64,000 nt of DNA from Lactarius indigo (GCA_025766275.1 JAFKAC010000095.1:124001-188000), one strand, 5' to 3'; shown: positions 1-12,839, counted from the first letter of the stretch. Notes: a model not told the origin generated them from the sequence alone. Made by a program: numbers and translations.

Positions 1-2215
1 TTTGTTCATTTGGCAAGTTGGGCACCCTTTTACATATTGCTCTGTAAATTCCTTCAGTCCTTTTCCCATGTATTGTCATTTTATGAGTGCCCAATTATTC
101 ACTATTCCTGGGTGTCCTGTGACTGGTGTATCATGACCTTTCGTCATGCTTTATCATTGTCTAATTTAAGAAGGTGTGTGAAAAGATGGTTGGGGAGGAC
201 TGTGATGTTGTCATTGATGGAATTCACCCCCTCACTAAGATTGGGACACCAGGGAAGTAAGTCAGCTATAGTGTTTGAGTGGCCTGGGATATGGTGGAGT
301 GTGAAGTTGTATTCAGCAAGCATTTCCATCCATTGTGCCTGCCTTTCTGAAATTTTATGAGGTGCACGGAAGTATGACAGGTTGTTGTGATTGGTGAGAA
401 CAGAGATAGGGTGTCTGGTGCCTAGGAGATGGTGGTGCCAATGGCAAAAGGCCTTGATGATGGCTAGGAGTTCTCGATTGTAAATGTCATAATTGATTTC
501 CACTGGAAGTAGGGAGGTGGAAAAGAAAGCAACTGGATGTAATTGGCCATCATCTTGCAGCTGAGATAGGGTAGCACCAACTGCAAAACCAGATGCATCG
601 GTTTGAAGTGTGAACAGTTTATCATAATCAATGGTGGATAGGACAGGGCGTGAAGCAAACCTTTCTTTTAGTGATTGGAATGCTGTTTGTTGTGCATCAC
701 CCCATGTGAAGGAGACCCCCTTCTTCATCAGATCATGGAGTGGTCATGCAATATGGGCATAGTCAGCAATGAAGGGTTTATAGAAGTTCCTGAATCCTAA
801 GAAGGATTGTACTTCTGTGACAGATTGTGGTGTAGGCCAATCAATGAGTCCTGATAGTTTGACAGAGTCCATTTCAATTCCTTCTTTCCCAATAACGATG
901 CCTAGGTACTCCACAGAAGTACAGAGGAATTTACACTTCTCTGGTTTGAGGAATAGGTCATTATCTTGAAGAGTTTGCAACACTTGTTTAATATGTTCAA
1001 GATGTTCCTCTCTGGACCCTTTTGTTGTGATCAAGATGTCATCCATGTAGACCTTCAACCATCCTTCTGCCACTTCGTTTTGGAATAAGTCATCCATTAT
1101 GGTCTGGAACATAGCAGGGCTGCTTGTTAGTCCAAAAAACATAACTAGGGGTTCAAACAGTCCTTGATTTGTTTTGAAAGCCACTTTCCACTGGTCACCA
1201 TCCTTAATCCAGATGTTGCTATAGCCCCACCTGATATCCATTATGGTATACCAGTCATTTCCTGGTGCTTGAGTCACTAAGTCAGCAATAAGCAGTAAGG
1301 GGTATTGATTCTTCCAAGTCCAGGCATTGAGTTTATGGTAGTCCTGGATAGGATGTAATTTACCATCCTTTTTTTTGACAAAGAAGAAGGGTGTGGTGTA
1401 TGGTGAGCTAGATGGGTGGATGTAGTGTTTTTCCATATGTTCTTTTAGGAACTTGTCAAGTGCTGTTTGTTCATCCTGCGTCAAGGGGTAGACTTTACAA
1501 TCTAGTGTTGCTGGGGCATTTTCTAAAAGATTGATAGCGTGATCCCATTGTTTCAGTTCTGGGAATCTTTGTGCTTCTTGTTCACTGAACACCTTTTTGA
1601 AACCATGAAGTTCCTCAGGGACTAATTCCTTCCACAATTTTATTGTGTTGTTGTGGGCAGCTTCTGCAAGTTTTTGGGAATGTGTGGTCTTGCAGATCCT
1701 CATCATGATCTCATCCCCTTCTTCCAGGTGTAAGGTTTTGATGAACCATTGTTGGGGATGTGCAAAGATAGTTGGATTATTATTCAGATCTTCCCAGTCT
1801 AACTTTACTAAGTTCAAAGCCATCCATGGGTAACCAAGGATCATTTGATCTGTTCCCAAGCTAGCAATATAGAATCAATGTAGTCACCCAAGTGTGAGTA
1901 TACCGGTATCATGATCTGTCCACAGGTCTAGGTTGACATAGTGTGTCATGCTCCTGTCTTTGTTTATTGTTCCATCAACATTTCTGATGATGCAAGGGCA
2001 TTGTAAGGTGGTTGGTTCAAGGGATAATTTATCAACAAGTTGTTGAGTAATAAAGTTGCAGGTTGCTCCAGTGTCAACTAATGCCTTGGCCATTTCATAT
2101 CTTTGTTTATATAGGAACTGGACTTTTATTTGTAAGGCATTTATCCTTGGTACAAAGATACTATCAGGAATTAGAGCTTGGATCCAGGCCATAGGACCAG
2201 AGCTAAGAGAAAATC
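1..2215 (-). pseudogene. G1 pol: protease, reverse transcriptase, RNase H and start of integrase
   Basis: Reading right to left, the protease shows the active-site motif LVDTGATCNF (about 2070-2100). The reverse transcriptase (744-1859) has the YMDD box near 1045 and the TKG/KPEKCKF region after it. RNase H (144-728) retains TDASGFAVGATLSQ and YNRELLAI. At the left edge the integrase zinc module is visible (GHPG, then CPTCQ). Protease through RNase H share one frame and are broken by TGA codons at 1884-1886, 1875-1877 and 744-746, each where arginine would be expected (for example before PLHDL). Several arginines also appear as tryptophan. The copy cannot make an intact polyprotein. The family call is firm; the clade (chromovirus, Tf1/sushi-like) is inferred from the priming signal. 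Confidence 0.88.
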
Positions 2216-2811
2216 TGCTCCTTTGGCAGTGAGCATTTGGGCCTAGTTGTCTTGTTGTTTGGTAGTGAGTTTTAGAGAGAATTCAGCAAGCTGTTCAAGC
2301 ATTTCCCAAGTGACCAGGGTGTCTTTAGTGATTGTTGGGGTGTTGCTAGCTACTATCATCATGGTACTGGTTTGCACTGACAGAGTTATGGTGGTGGTGG
2401 CAATGCACAGTTTGTGGTCTGGGCAATTTCAGCTGAGGTGTCCTTGTTTTCCACAGTTGTAACACTGTCCTTCAGTACAGTATTTTTGGTTCTTGTCTTT
2501 GGTAGTTGCCTTGTGAATGGCATCAATATCCATAGCATCTGGATCACTTTGTGGTGCATGGTATTGTTGTTGTCTACCTTGGTTGCCGTTTCTCATCCAT
2601 TGCTGAGAAAATACATTCTGACCAGGGCATCTTCCCATGCTTTGTTGTTGGAACGGGTTATATTCTTTTATGGCTTGTTTTTTGAGCCAGTTGTGGTGAC
2701 ACTTTTGTGCACTTTGAATCCATTGGGCGAAATTGTCAGGGCTGTCATGGTCAATACATGCTCCAGTGAGGGGAGTGGGTAAGCCTTGTGCAAACATGCG
2801 GAGGATGTTGG

Positions 2812-3374
2812 TGTTGATAAGTGACCCACACGCACTCAGCGGCTCGTACGGACCAGACTTGCAGCATGGACTGCTTTAGATTAGATTAATTGGACTTGTA
2901 GATTACATAGTTTTGATCTGTACAATCTAGCACTTATCATTGCATCATGTATGACATCATGTACAATGACATCATGTAGAACACTCCAGACACTTCATTC
3001 TACTCTGCCCTTTGTTCTTTTCTGGTTCTTATCTTTATTATGATGTCACTATGATATCATCCTTGTCTGGACTTTCTTTGTTCTAGTTGCCTTGTTCTCC
3101 TTTGGTACACTCCTTTTGTCCTGTATGTAGAACAACACTCCTTGTATTCTGTGACTCTGTGTTACTACCCTTGTATTAGTGTCACACCTCTGTATAGTAT
3201 AAGTAGAGTACTCTGTCTGCCCTGGTCCACATCAGTTCTCACTCTGCTGTGTGCCAGACTCCCTTTGCTTCACCTGCAAGATCCCTGTCTCACCTCTGCT
3301 TCCAGCACTCCAGCATATCTCACCACAGTCTCCTTTGTCACTGTGAGTATGCCCTCTGTGTTTGCTGTTCATCA
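2812..3374 (+). mobile_element. Solo LTR of the E1 copia family (LTR-A copy 1)
   Basis: It starts TGTTGATAAG and ends CTGTTCATCA, and is flanked by the 5-bp duplication gttgg (2807-2811 and 3375-3379). It lies within G1 gag. It carries a TATA-like TATAAGTAG near 3196. Small reading frames inside it recur in every copy of this LTR and are not genes. Confidence 0.92.
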
Positions 3375-3435
3375 GTTGGGTTTGTCCGCACCCATTCCAG
3401 CTTGATTGGCCAGGTCTTGGAAGTCAGAGACATAA

Positions 3436-4190
3436 TGTCACACCTCTGCAGGGGTGTGTGTCGTTCTGTAACAGATCCTGCCTGAGGCAAAGGACTCTGA
3501 GTTGGATCCCCACTGAGTGGAAGGACTCCTAAGGTCTTCTGTAACAGCCCCTGTGGTAAGGTGACTGAGTTGGTGGCAATCCCCCTATGCTAAGGTGGGA
3601 AAGGTCTTCAAAGGGGCTGCTGAGGCTTTGCTCAAGTCAGTGAGGTTGGACACTGGACAAGCTTGCTGGCCTAAGTCCAAAGGTCACGTGCCACTGGGCT
3701 GACCAGTGAGGCAGGAAGGGAGTAAGAACGAAGTCAAGGGGAAGCCTGCACAGAGGCTGAAAGGAAAATGACCCAAAGGGGATAAGGGGTCAAGGATCAA
3801 GGGGTTCTGGGTCAAGGGCTTGAGTGCTGAAGGTACTGAAGCACTCAAGGAGTCAATGGGAGATACAATGCAGATAGTTGATTAAGCCAAAGCTAAGGAA
3901 CTAAGGTGCACTACAGGGTTCCTTATATAGTACAGGGTTGTGTCCAAGTGCATAGTGCTACTGGTTGCTATAGATAGAGTAATGTGCTGGCAAGATGGTG
4001 CTAGTATCATGCAAGATGGTGTCATGCCAGCAAGGTGACAGGAAGGCAGACAAGAATAGCACAGAAGGTGCTAGAACAATCAGATAAAGGGGAAGCATAG
4101 GTTCACAAAAGGTAATTGTCAAGAAAGGGGATGGAGGTGGATCAGATCAGATAAGGATGGAAAAGGAAAGGTAATGGGGAGTTCATGACA
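3436..4190 (+). mobile_element. Solo LTR, family B copy 1
   Basis: It starts TGTCACACC and ends GTTCATGACA, with target duplication cataa (3431-3435 and 4191-4195). A second copy lies at 33891-34615. No full-length family B element is in the window, so its superfamily is unknown. It interrupts G1 gag. Confidence 0.9.
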
Positions 4191-5283
4191 CATAATCATC
4201 AAGCTGGCCACCTTTCATGTGTAACTTCAAGAGGGCTTGCTGTGCTTTTTTGGCATTGGAGATGTCAGTGAAGGCATCCTTAAATTCTCATGAGATGCTC
4301 TGCCAGACATTGTGACCAAAAGGAATTGTCTTTGTGCTGGCTTCTATCTGGGTGAGCCAGTCAGTTGCACGTGTAACCCATTTCTCTGCTCCCCCTTTGC
4401 AGAGGTTGAGGAACAAAGTGGTGCACCTGTAGGGATCTTTGATGATTGAGGTGTCCTTATTCATGAAGCAATATTGTTGAAATGCTCCTAGGAAGCGATG
4501 TGTGTCAGATTGTTTACCTGAGAGGGCTTTTGGGGCACTTCCCTTGAGACATTCCCCTTGTATGGATTTGAGGATCTTTTCAAATTTCTATTTGTTGGTG
4601 GTAAGTCCTTCGTCATCATTGCTGCTATCACCGTCCACATCATCTGGGGTTTTTCCAAAAGTGTCTCCTGGCATGATGGTAGTGTGGTGAGATGGTGGGG
4701 TTTTGTCATCATCTTTCTTTTTGCCATTGTCTTTTGTTTTGTTGCCATGGTTGAAATTAAGTCCAGTGCCACTGATAATTTTGGAATGCATGCTCAGGGC
4801 TCAGGATGCATGGGCTGCTTCTTGAGATGAAGCTGCATGTTGTTTGAAGCATGTTGGGACAGGTGCTACTATGGTGGATTTGGCAGCTGTCTGGAGTATT
4901 GTTTGGGCTTTGAGTTCATCAATGTTCATGTTCAGCCAGGGAGAATGCACAAGTCTGAGGTTTGGTGTTGCTACTCGAACTGCATAGTGTTGCTTACTCT
5001 TGGAATTGAATTGAATTTCGAACCAGACTCCACAGTAGCAGTTGATGGCTTTCTTTGCACCTTGAAACATAGTGTAATAGCCAGCCCAAGGTGCTTGGTT
5101 GTCTCCTTTCTGTAGATATTCAACATGAGTTCGAATACTGTCATCAGCTGTTCCAATGTTGTCAGTATTTCAGGGTTGTAATTGGAAAGGCAAGGAAATG
5201 ATCCCTCCTCCATTGTCATTGGTAAATATAGACCTACACATAGTCAAAAGTTCTATATTTGTTCAGGGTGTCAGGTTTGGGGA

Positions 5284-5295
5284 AAGCTCAACTTA
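5284..5295 (-). promoter_or_regulatory. G1 self-priming primer-binding site
   Basis: On the minus strand TAAGTTGAGCTT lies one base after the LTR end. Its reverse complement AAGCTCAACTTA occurs inside the same LTR (5499-5510). No tRNA-3'-end-like TGG motif is seen here. A matching arrangement in G2 and G3 supports self-priming as in Tf1. Confidence 0.6.
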
Positions 5296-5296
5296 A

Positions 5297-5667
5297 TGTT
5301 ACGTGCAGTAAGGCATATCATTTGAGTTCAAGTCGGAGTTTCAATCGGAGTACAGATAATGCCAACAATCAGATGGCAGAGCAATGATGCACAAGATAAG
5401 AGGAAAGGCAATTGTGAGTCAGAGACAAGCGATCTTTCAGATTCATTGTTCATGAAGCCAAAGATGTTTATATGAGAGGCTATTGCAGTTGAATACAGTA
5501 AGTTGAGCTTAGAGCTCTGAGTACATGGGATCCTGTCCTTAAGTACTACTGTCATGAGTCACATAGAAACTGCAAGAATGTCCTCCAAATTGTACAGAAT
5601 GATGAGTCAACAAGTTAGGGAGGACAGAGAAGTATCAAGAAGCAGCAAGAAGAAGTTTAGTGTAACA
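5297..5667 (-). repeat. G1 5' LTR
   Basis: It begins TGTTACGTG and ends GTGTAACA on the plus strand, giving TGTTAC termini on the element's strand. It abuts the G1 leader. No second copy lies in the window, so the boundary rests on the terminal motifs and the adjacent primer-binding segment. A 12-nt segment at 5499-5510 is the complement of the primer-binding segment at 5284-5295. Confidence 0.75.
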
Positions 5668-5673
5668 GTTTTT

Positions 5674-7086
5674 GAGTGAAGAGGGGCTAGATGGGGTACA
5701 GTGTGAGTCTGCAGCATGAAAAAGTGTTTATCAAATGAAATCAACACCTTATTTATTGGTCAGAGGGTTTTAAAACCTCCATCCACTGTAGCCCTAAAGC
5801 TATCCAATGAATACATACTTCTCCATGTGTGATCCAAGGCTCTCAAGGGGACACTTGTCCCTCTAGATCAGCACATATGCAGTACAACCCCAGACACAAA
5901 GCCTAGACAGATCTGGCTTGCTGTCATTGAATGCCTCTTAAGGTGTACTCTCTGAGAGCACTAAGGTAACAAGTTTGTTGTTAGTATGAATGAAAGTGGC
6001 TGGGTCCCTATTCACCCTAGAAAACTTTAGGCATCCCAGACTGATGTGACATAGAGATAACACCTTCCATCATCCTGTTGGCCCTCTCAGCTACTCTATC
6101 TACTCCATTCTGCTGAGGGCAATTCCAGACAATGTGGTCCCTCTGGATGCCATGCTTGATGCAGAATGCCTCAAACTCACCAGACATGTATTCACCACTG
6201 TTAACACCACTGTTAACATCCTTTAGAGTGCCCAGTTTTTCTCCAGTGATGTGCTTAGCTCAAGACTTGAACTGTTAGAAGGGAGCAAAGGTCTCAGACT
6301 TCCACTTCAAGAGGTAAACCACCTTAAAATGAGAGGAGTCATCGATGATTGTCCCCCAATAGCAATACCCTTGGTGTATAGACACCTTTATAGGGCTTGC
6401 CAGATTTGCAGGCTTCACATACTGGATCAGGATTTGCTTGTGATTTCAGCTTAAAAACCCATCACCAGGTCACCTGAAAGCAGCTTCTTGATGCCTGCCA
6501 AGTGGTGGTGGCAGAGGTGACAATAATAAGGTGAAATCCTCTACTGGAATGGTGTCCCCAAAAAGATATGCAGCATGTGAGGGTCCAGTGTCCACTTGGA
6601 AGGCAATCCTGCTGTCCCTGATGAAATCTAGGGTGTCTTTCTCAATGGAGATGATGAAATGGTGATGAAGAGTGAGCTGCCAGGATTGAACCCAGGGCTT
6701 GACACATGTGATATTCCACAGAACAAAGTGGGGGGTGGCAAAAGCCCAATAAAGTGGTCCTTGAGGAAGTGTTTGGCTTCAATGTGGCCCAAGTGAGAGC
6801 AGAAGTCAGTCACATTTGGGGCATTTGGAGGAGCTGGATGAAGTGGAATGGACAGAGTGGAATGTAGAGTTGTGGTTGCCTTGGGATGTGATTTAGATGG
6901 TGAAGATAATGCTAAAATTGTGGATGAAGTCCCAGATAGGTTGGGACAGGTCTGATCCATGTTCCCAAGTGATGCGATCACAGATTGCTTGTCAAACTTT
7001 CCCAGGACCAAACATTTGGACACAACTCCATCAAATGAATGTGGGAGTGCCCTAATAATAGCCATTAGCAGCCAGCTTGGCACCAC
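5674..7086 (-). pseudogene. Ty1/copia remnant E3 (gag and integrase pieces)
   Basis: From right to left there is a gag C-terminal part (6628-7086) with a degenerate CCHC region, then a short poorly conserved stretch where protease is expected. Integrase-like sequence follows, with the zinc-region fragment CEACKSGKAYKG (about 6390-6430) and the core motifs GEYMSGEFEAFC and QQNGV (about 6110-6190). Frames are broken repeatedly, mostly by TGA, and no LTR was found. On the left it meets the 5' LTR of G1, and on the right the plus-strand LINE. It is the oldest-looking copia copy here and serves as the landing site of G1. Confidence 0.72.
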
Positions 7087-7089
7087 CTA

Positions 7090-8615
7090 TACTAGGATAA
7101 CTTAGATGACAACAGGCTCTTCACATGTGAAACTCTAGCAGCAGTGGAAACATTGCTCAAACACATAGCCAACCTAGGTATGGACATGGCCTTACCAAGG
7201 GGATACCAATGCATGTGCACAATGTAACAAAAAAATGGTCAAGACTGGACAACATTTTTGCCACAGAACAAATCATTGCTGCAATCACCACATGTAAACA
7301 CTCCCAGGTGAACAGGGTATCAATACCAACCATAGTCACAATCCTGGACAAGGAGCTTACAAAGGCCCCAATGACCTCAGAAATTTTAAGGGAGTCGACT
7401 GGCAAACTTCTCAGAAATACTCAGGAGCAAGTTATCCAACCTTGGCATCCTAAAGCACATACACTCACAAAGTTTCCTGAACTATGAATACAACAAACAG
7501 ACAGAAGTGATACAAGACATGACCAAATTAGAAGTGCCCATATTGGACATTAATGCTAAGTCAAAGTGTTGGTGGACAAAAGAGCTGAAGCTCTTACACA
7601 GGGAATTGGACAAAATGGGAAGGAAAGCCTACAAGTACAGATGCTGGCCAGAGCACCCCATCCTTGTAGAACTCACTGTCAACTGCAAGAGGTACAGCAA
7701 AGTGGTCCAATATGCAAAGCAACACCATTAGAGGGACTGGCTCAAAAAGCCACAGAACCAGACATCTGGACAGCTCACAAGTACATCTCCACAGCAGCCA
7801 GTGATGGGGGGAAATGAGAATCTTCAGCCTGAACATAACAGACACAGAAGGGAAACAAAGATCAACTAACAGCAAGAAATGAGCAAGGCTTTTGCAAAGA
7901 CCTTCTTCCTGAGGAAGCCAGAAGAACACCACACTGACCTACAAGGCCAAACTTACTCACCACCAATATCTACCACAGACTTTATCACCAGGGAACAAAT
8001 ACAAAAACACATAACACACCTTGGCCCATTCAAGGCCCCAGGCCCTGATGGTATCCCAAATATAGTGCTGATCAAATGTGCTGACATACTGGTTGACAGA
8101 CTATGGGGAATCTATACCACAATTACCACAAGAGGCCACTACTATGCATTGTGGAAGAAGTTCACCACAATTGTTCTCAGGAAACCAGGCAAACCCAAGT
8201 ATGATACCCCTAAGGCATACAGACCAATAGCACTCCTCAACACCATGGGCAAAACTACTTACAGCAGTTGCAGCAGAGCAACTCACATACTATTCTGAAA
8301 ACATGACCTTCTACTAGCCTACCACTATGGCAGACATCTGGCCCAAACCACAACAGATGCATGGTGCAAAAAGAAAGTTGTCTTGGTGCTCTTCCTGGAC
8401 ATTGAAGGAGCTTTCCCCAATGCAGTTAACACTAGACTAATCCACAACATGAAGATGCAGAGTTGCAAGCACCTTAGTGAAGTTCACCTGTAACCTGCTG
8501 AGAGAACACTTCACTACACTGAAATTTCACATCAGAAAGCCCTGGAGAATGGGATTGGTGAAGGAGATCTGCTCTCAATAATACTATACCAATACTACAA
8601 TGCAGACCCCCTAGA
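7090..8615 (+). pseudogene. LINE (non-LTR retrotransposon), left half: endonuclease end and reverse transcriptase start
   Basis: The endonuclease C-terminal region is recognised by GMDMALPRG and WSRLDNIF (7170-7260), followed by a linker with WWTKELKLLHRELD and KATEPDIWTAHKYIS (7570-7800). Reverse transcriptase motifs then follow: FKAPGPDGIPN (about 8030), WKKFTTIVLRKPGKP with the AYRPIALLN box (8150-8240), and FLDIEGAFPNAV (about 8390-8430). Several frame changes break it, and no ORF1 or 5' end is visible. The sequence stops exactly at the G2 insertion and resumes at 17065 in the same sense. Order and motifs fit the fungal Tad1-like or I/Jockey-type LINEs; the exact clade was not determined. 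Confidence 0.85.
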
Positions 8616-9105
8616 TGTTACGCTCCACTGGTGTCAGTCTGACTTGGACTTAGAATAGGCGTAATCGACTTAGTGAAGGTAAGTGAATGGGGACCACGTG
8701 TCAACCCAACACAAGCTGAACAGGGGCACTGCTGGCACACGCTGCAGCGAAAGGATGAAAGAGAGATATTGGCACACTTAGTCCGAGACTAAGGCAGACA
8801 AGAGACGAGTCAAGTGGTGGATTGAAGAAGACCAAGATGGGGACTCTTGGTCTTCCGAGTTAACTACTTATACAGATACACACAGGCTTTAAAGTGCCGC
8901 TAGAATAGTAAGTAACCAATAGCGTAACTAGCTCGAACCCTAGTACAGCTATCCTAGGAATGAGTCATACATGAGTCATAATCACATGCGAACTACTATG
9001 CTGACTGATGCAATGTAAGAGTCCATGACTAATACTGATACCGGACTGTAGTCATAACTGGTCATGAGTCATATGTAATGAGTCACCAAGTCTGTACCAT
9101 AACAT
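8616..9105 (-). repeat. G2 3' LTR
   Basis: It has 490 bp with termini TGTTACG and CGTAACA-like (mutated to CATAACA). It differs from the partner LTR mainly at CpG positions and lacks one 10-bp unit of a short ATGAGTCATAC repeat that is duplicated in the partner. Confidence 0.95.
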
Positions 9106-9120
9106 CACCCCCTTTTCAGG
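9106..9120 (-). promoter_or_regulatory. G2 polypurine tract
   Basis: CTGAAAAGGGGGTGA on the minus strand lies directly against the 3' LTR, where the plus-strand primer of a gypsy element is expected. Confidence 0.75.
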
Positions 9121-12100
9121 AGTGAGGCCCACCTCACTAATCTGCTTGCGACTCCGTCCTCATCCGCTCCGCTTCGTCCTCCATGCGTGCTAATATGTTA
9201 GCCCATTCGAGACGATAGAGACTGTCCTTTTTGTCTTGAACCACCATCTCTTTATCCAACTGCAACTGCCGAATCTGCCTCTCCAGCTGGTCTTCGGCGA
9301 ACGCAAATTGCCAAAATCAGCGTAACTCTTGAGTGAGAGTGATGTCCCCAATACGCGTTAATAGCAGGTCAGTGGGGTGTCGGTTGCGGAGTAGGAAGTA
9401 TTCTTCATGGGGTATGAAGGCGCGGTTGTTCTTCGGGAGATGGGGGGTGGTGTAGAGGGGTTTACCATAAAGGAAGCCTGATCCCGGGGCTAGTCCGAGT
9501 ACAAAGGGGTCTCCTCCTCGGATAACCTGTACGTGGGTTGCCTGTACCGTCGGTCCATTGGGGAGCTTGATCAGGAACGGAATGTAATCGGGTCCTCTAT
9601 TGACCTGGAACCCTTCAGGGACAACGGCCCTGGTTGCTGGGTCTCGCTCTCCCATTGGTGTATAACGAGCCACTTGTGCCACGGCAACTCGTCCTCGGTG
9701 TAAAGGCCCCCCCGCTGCGTCGACGAGGTAGGGAGTGGCGGCTGGATCTTCAGCATAGAATTCATGGTTAAGGAATGCGTGCCTGATGGGGTAATGGTCT
9801 CTAAGCTCGTCTTCATCCTCATCTTCGTCCAGTACTCCCTCCATTCCTTCATCATCCGATGTCGGCAAGCAGCGATATGCAGTTGCTCCTGCTGCCACCG
9901 CGCCGCCGTCACCTTCCATTCTTGTTCATACTTCTTCATGGCATCTGGTGGCTTCACCGTGCGGGACAGCTGCTTGAAGCCGAAAGAGCTCGTCTTCAGT
10001 GAGGAAGACTTCAGGCTCACCGGTGTCTGGGTTTGTGAGGGCGTACATTGGCGGAGGTGTTGGTTGAGTTGCTGCTGAATCATCGTCGACAACTCCCTGT
10101 AGGGGCAGAGGGAATCGTTGCAGTGTCTGGTGCAGTTCTTCACTAGTGATAGGGCCGTCTTCCTTATGCTGCATGGGGGTACGGCCTCTACCCGCAGCTC
10201 CAGTGGTTGCGGTGTCGTTGGTGGAGTCAGGGTTAACAAGTGTGGCGGAGGAGTCGTTGATGAGGGTGGAGAGGAGTGCGAGCTGGTCATTGCGTCGAGT
10301 AGAGGACATGGGATGAGTGAGTGATGGGGACTTATCACAGCAGAGGGTCATCCTTATATGCATTTCCCTGTCGGGATTGGAATGTTTGAATTCCCGAACG
10401 GCTTCGTCGGCAAATATGTCATCCTTATCTATCCATTGGTTATCTGAGTCCGGATAACCCTTCCATTTGGCGAGGTATTGAAGCCAGTGTCTTCTGCCGA
10501 CTCACCAAGAGTCTAGAATCTTCTCGACCTCGTATTCTTCTTTGTTATCGACCAAATCAGGTGGTGGGCGCTGATAATTTGGTCCGTGCGTGGGTGTCTC
10601 ACGATAAGGCATGAGAAGGTCTGTATGGAAGACGTCGTGGATACTCCACTGTGTGGGAAGTTCGAGGTGATAGTTGACAGGGGACATCACCTGGATGACC
10701 TTAAATGGTCCGTGCCTTTTGGCAGCTAGCTTTGTGGTTGGTTGGTGTGTGCGTAAGTGGCGTCCTTCGAGCCACACAAGGTCTCCTTCTTTGAACTTGG
10801 GTGTATCTTTGTGTTTGACCCATGACTTTTGCGCCCGGAGCATACAGGAAAAGGCACGTTGTCGCGCTTGTTTGAATTGGTCCAGCCTTAGCGACACCTG
10901 TGGGATAGGGGAAGGCCTATTGGTCCAATCAGCACGAGGGTTGAACCCTGATAAGAGGAAGAAGGGAGACTCCCGCGTGGTTTCATTAGGCCAGTTGTTA
11001 TGCGTGAATTCTGCCATAGGCAGATAACGAACCCAGTCATCTTGCCGTTCATTTACCCAGAAACAGAGATATTGTTCCAGCCATTGGTTTGTTCGTTCTG
11101 ATTGGCCATCTGTTCTGGGATGATAAGCAGTTGAGATATTTTGGCTGATGCCAAGGATTTTGCATATCTCTTGCATGAACTTGGACGCAAAGCGGGGATC
11201 TCAATCACTGATAACACACGAGGGGAGTCCAAACCGTGGGAAAACATGGGAGACGTACAGGGCAGCTGTTCCTTCTGCCGTTATTTCTTTGTTGCAAGGG
11301 ATGAAAACGGCAGCCTTCGTGCAATCATGGTCCGTTACTGTTAGGATAGAGTCATAGCCACGGGATATAGGTAGTTTGGTAATAAAGTCCACTGTGATGG
11401 TCTCGAATGGCAGGGCTTCCGGTTTGGGATAAATAGGTTGTAAGGGTGCTCTGATGGGTCGGAGGTTGACTTTGTGCCGCTGGCACTCTGCGCAGCCTTT
11501 GACATAGTCCATGATGTCGTTCTTCATTTGTGGCCACCAGTAGTGTCACTCGGTGAGTTGGAGGGTGCGTTTGATACCAGGGTGACCATAGACAGGGGAA
11601 TCGTGGTGAGCTGCAATGATGGTACATTTGTCATGAATACCGCCGGTGACCACTCGGCGTCCATCTTTGTACCACATCCCTTCGATGTCTTTCAGTTTAT
11701 GAGCATCAACCCAAGGTTTCAACTTAGCTATGTCTTGTTCGTAGATGGGATGCTCTGGAGTCATTTCCACCGGCAGAATCTCGGGTCTCCAATGCAGGTG
11801 CCGTGGCTCTTCTAGCATGGTGGCGCGTATGAAGACACTTTCTGGTAGTACCGTTACCCCCTCATTGTCGTTTTCTCCTTGGTTGTAGTCTGGTCTTCGT
11901 GACAATGCGTCAGTGCACCCATTGGAAGTTCCTTTGATGTGGTGAATTTCGAAGTCATATTCGGAGAGTTCGAGTACTTCCCTGGCGATGCGTCTGCTGA
12001 TCTTTTGTGGTGATCTCCAGTATTGTAGGTTGAGGTGATCCAAAAAGATTTTGATTTTATGAGGGGAGCCTGCTAGAAGAGGCCTCCAATGGCGGAAGGC

Positions 12101-12165
12101 TTTGACAATTGCTAGAAGTTCAAGATCGTAGATGTCGTAATTTCGCTCAGCTTCGTTAAGGGTAG

Positions 12166-12839
12166 TGTCACGAACCTATAACCCGGTCGTGACTCAAGGG
12201 CGCTTAGGACTGGTCCGCATCGGCCCGGTCTTATGTAATCACCTTCCTAAAGGGGAATTCCGAATCGGAGTTTGAATTCTGTTCTCAAACGATCACGTGA
12301 TCAGTCATGTCTCTCAAGCCACGTGTTGTGTACACGTGTACTAATCAACGGTTGATTGTTGATCAATCAATGAAGATAATCACCCAAGTCACCACCCCTC
12401 GGGGTTTTCCGCATTGACTGCGGAATCACGCCATTCTGACACAAGATTGTGCCATCGACTGCGGCGCAGTCATTCTATGTTTAATCGTCTTCTGATTGGA
12501 CTCTATTGTTAGATGTCTCTAGAATGTTCCCTTGTGCAGTACTGTGCAGCACCCGTGGACAGGCCCTAAGCCTGCCCTAAACCTACACACAGACCACCCC
12601 CTGTTGTATATAAGCTGGTGCAATTCTACAGACAGTCCCTCAGACTGTCCACTTGTGACATCCTCCCTCTTGCCTCATAGCTCCTTCAAGTGCCCCGCTC
12701 TTCGCGCGCCACTACTCCTCTATGAGCCAAGAGCGAATCTTGTGTTCTTCTGTCGTCGAGCATCTCTTCTCCACACCCTCTCAGCCCCCAGTCTCTGCCT
12801 ACGTCGTGACCCCCTGTCGAGTGACAGTGAGTCATCACA
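12166..12839 (+). mobile_element. Solo LTR inside G2 RNase H
   Basis: It starts TGTCACGAACC and ends GTCATCACA, with target duplication ggtag (12161-12165, 12840-12844). It contains TATATAAG near 12606. No other member of this family was found in the window. Its GC- and CpG-richer sequence suggests a younger insertion than G2. Confidence 0.9.

Larger units (their letters stand above)
2216..5219 (-). pseudogene. G1 gag, interrupted by two solo LTRs
   Basis: The gag starts at the ATG ending at 5219. It continues through a charged linker (about 4590-4790) and a capsid-like helical stretch (about 4200-4480), is split by the solo LTR at 3436-4190, continues briefly (3375-3435), is split again by the solo LTR at 2812-3374, and ends with the CCHC knuckle CYNCGKQGH near 2440. 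Removing the insertions and one copy of each target duplication gives one continuous reading across both junctions. A TGA at 2429-2431 lies inside the knuckle where arginine is expected. There are also frame changes near 4.8 and 5.0 kb. The protease lies in the -1 frame relative to gag, as in G2. Confidence 0.75.
1..5667 (-). mobile_element. Ty3/gypsy retrotransposon G1, right part (3' end outside window)
   Basis: The element is read on the minus strand. From right to left it has a 5' LTR (5297-5667), a primer-binding segment (5284-5295), gag, protease, reverse transcriptase, RNase H and the start of integrase, which runs off the left edge of the window. It is decayed: several in-frame TGA stops sit where arginine is expected. 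Two solo LTRs (2812-3374 and 3436-4190) are inserted in gag. Its 5' LTR abuts copia-like coding sequence on the right, so G1 probably inserted into that older copia copy. The target duplication cannot be checked because the other end is not in the window. Confidence 0.88.

Noticed and set aside
3142..3405. Small frames beginning MYSVTLCYY... seen here and at about 19.2, 22.4, 33.0, 34.7 and 52.9 kb
   Set aside because: They recur because they lie in every LTR-A copy; they are LTR sequence, not a conserved peptide gene.
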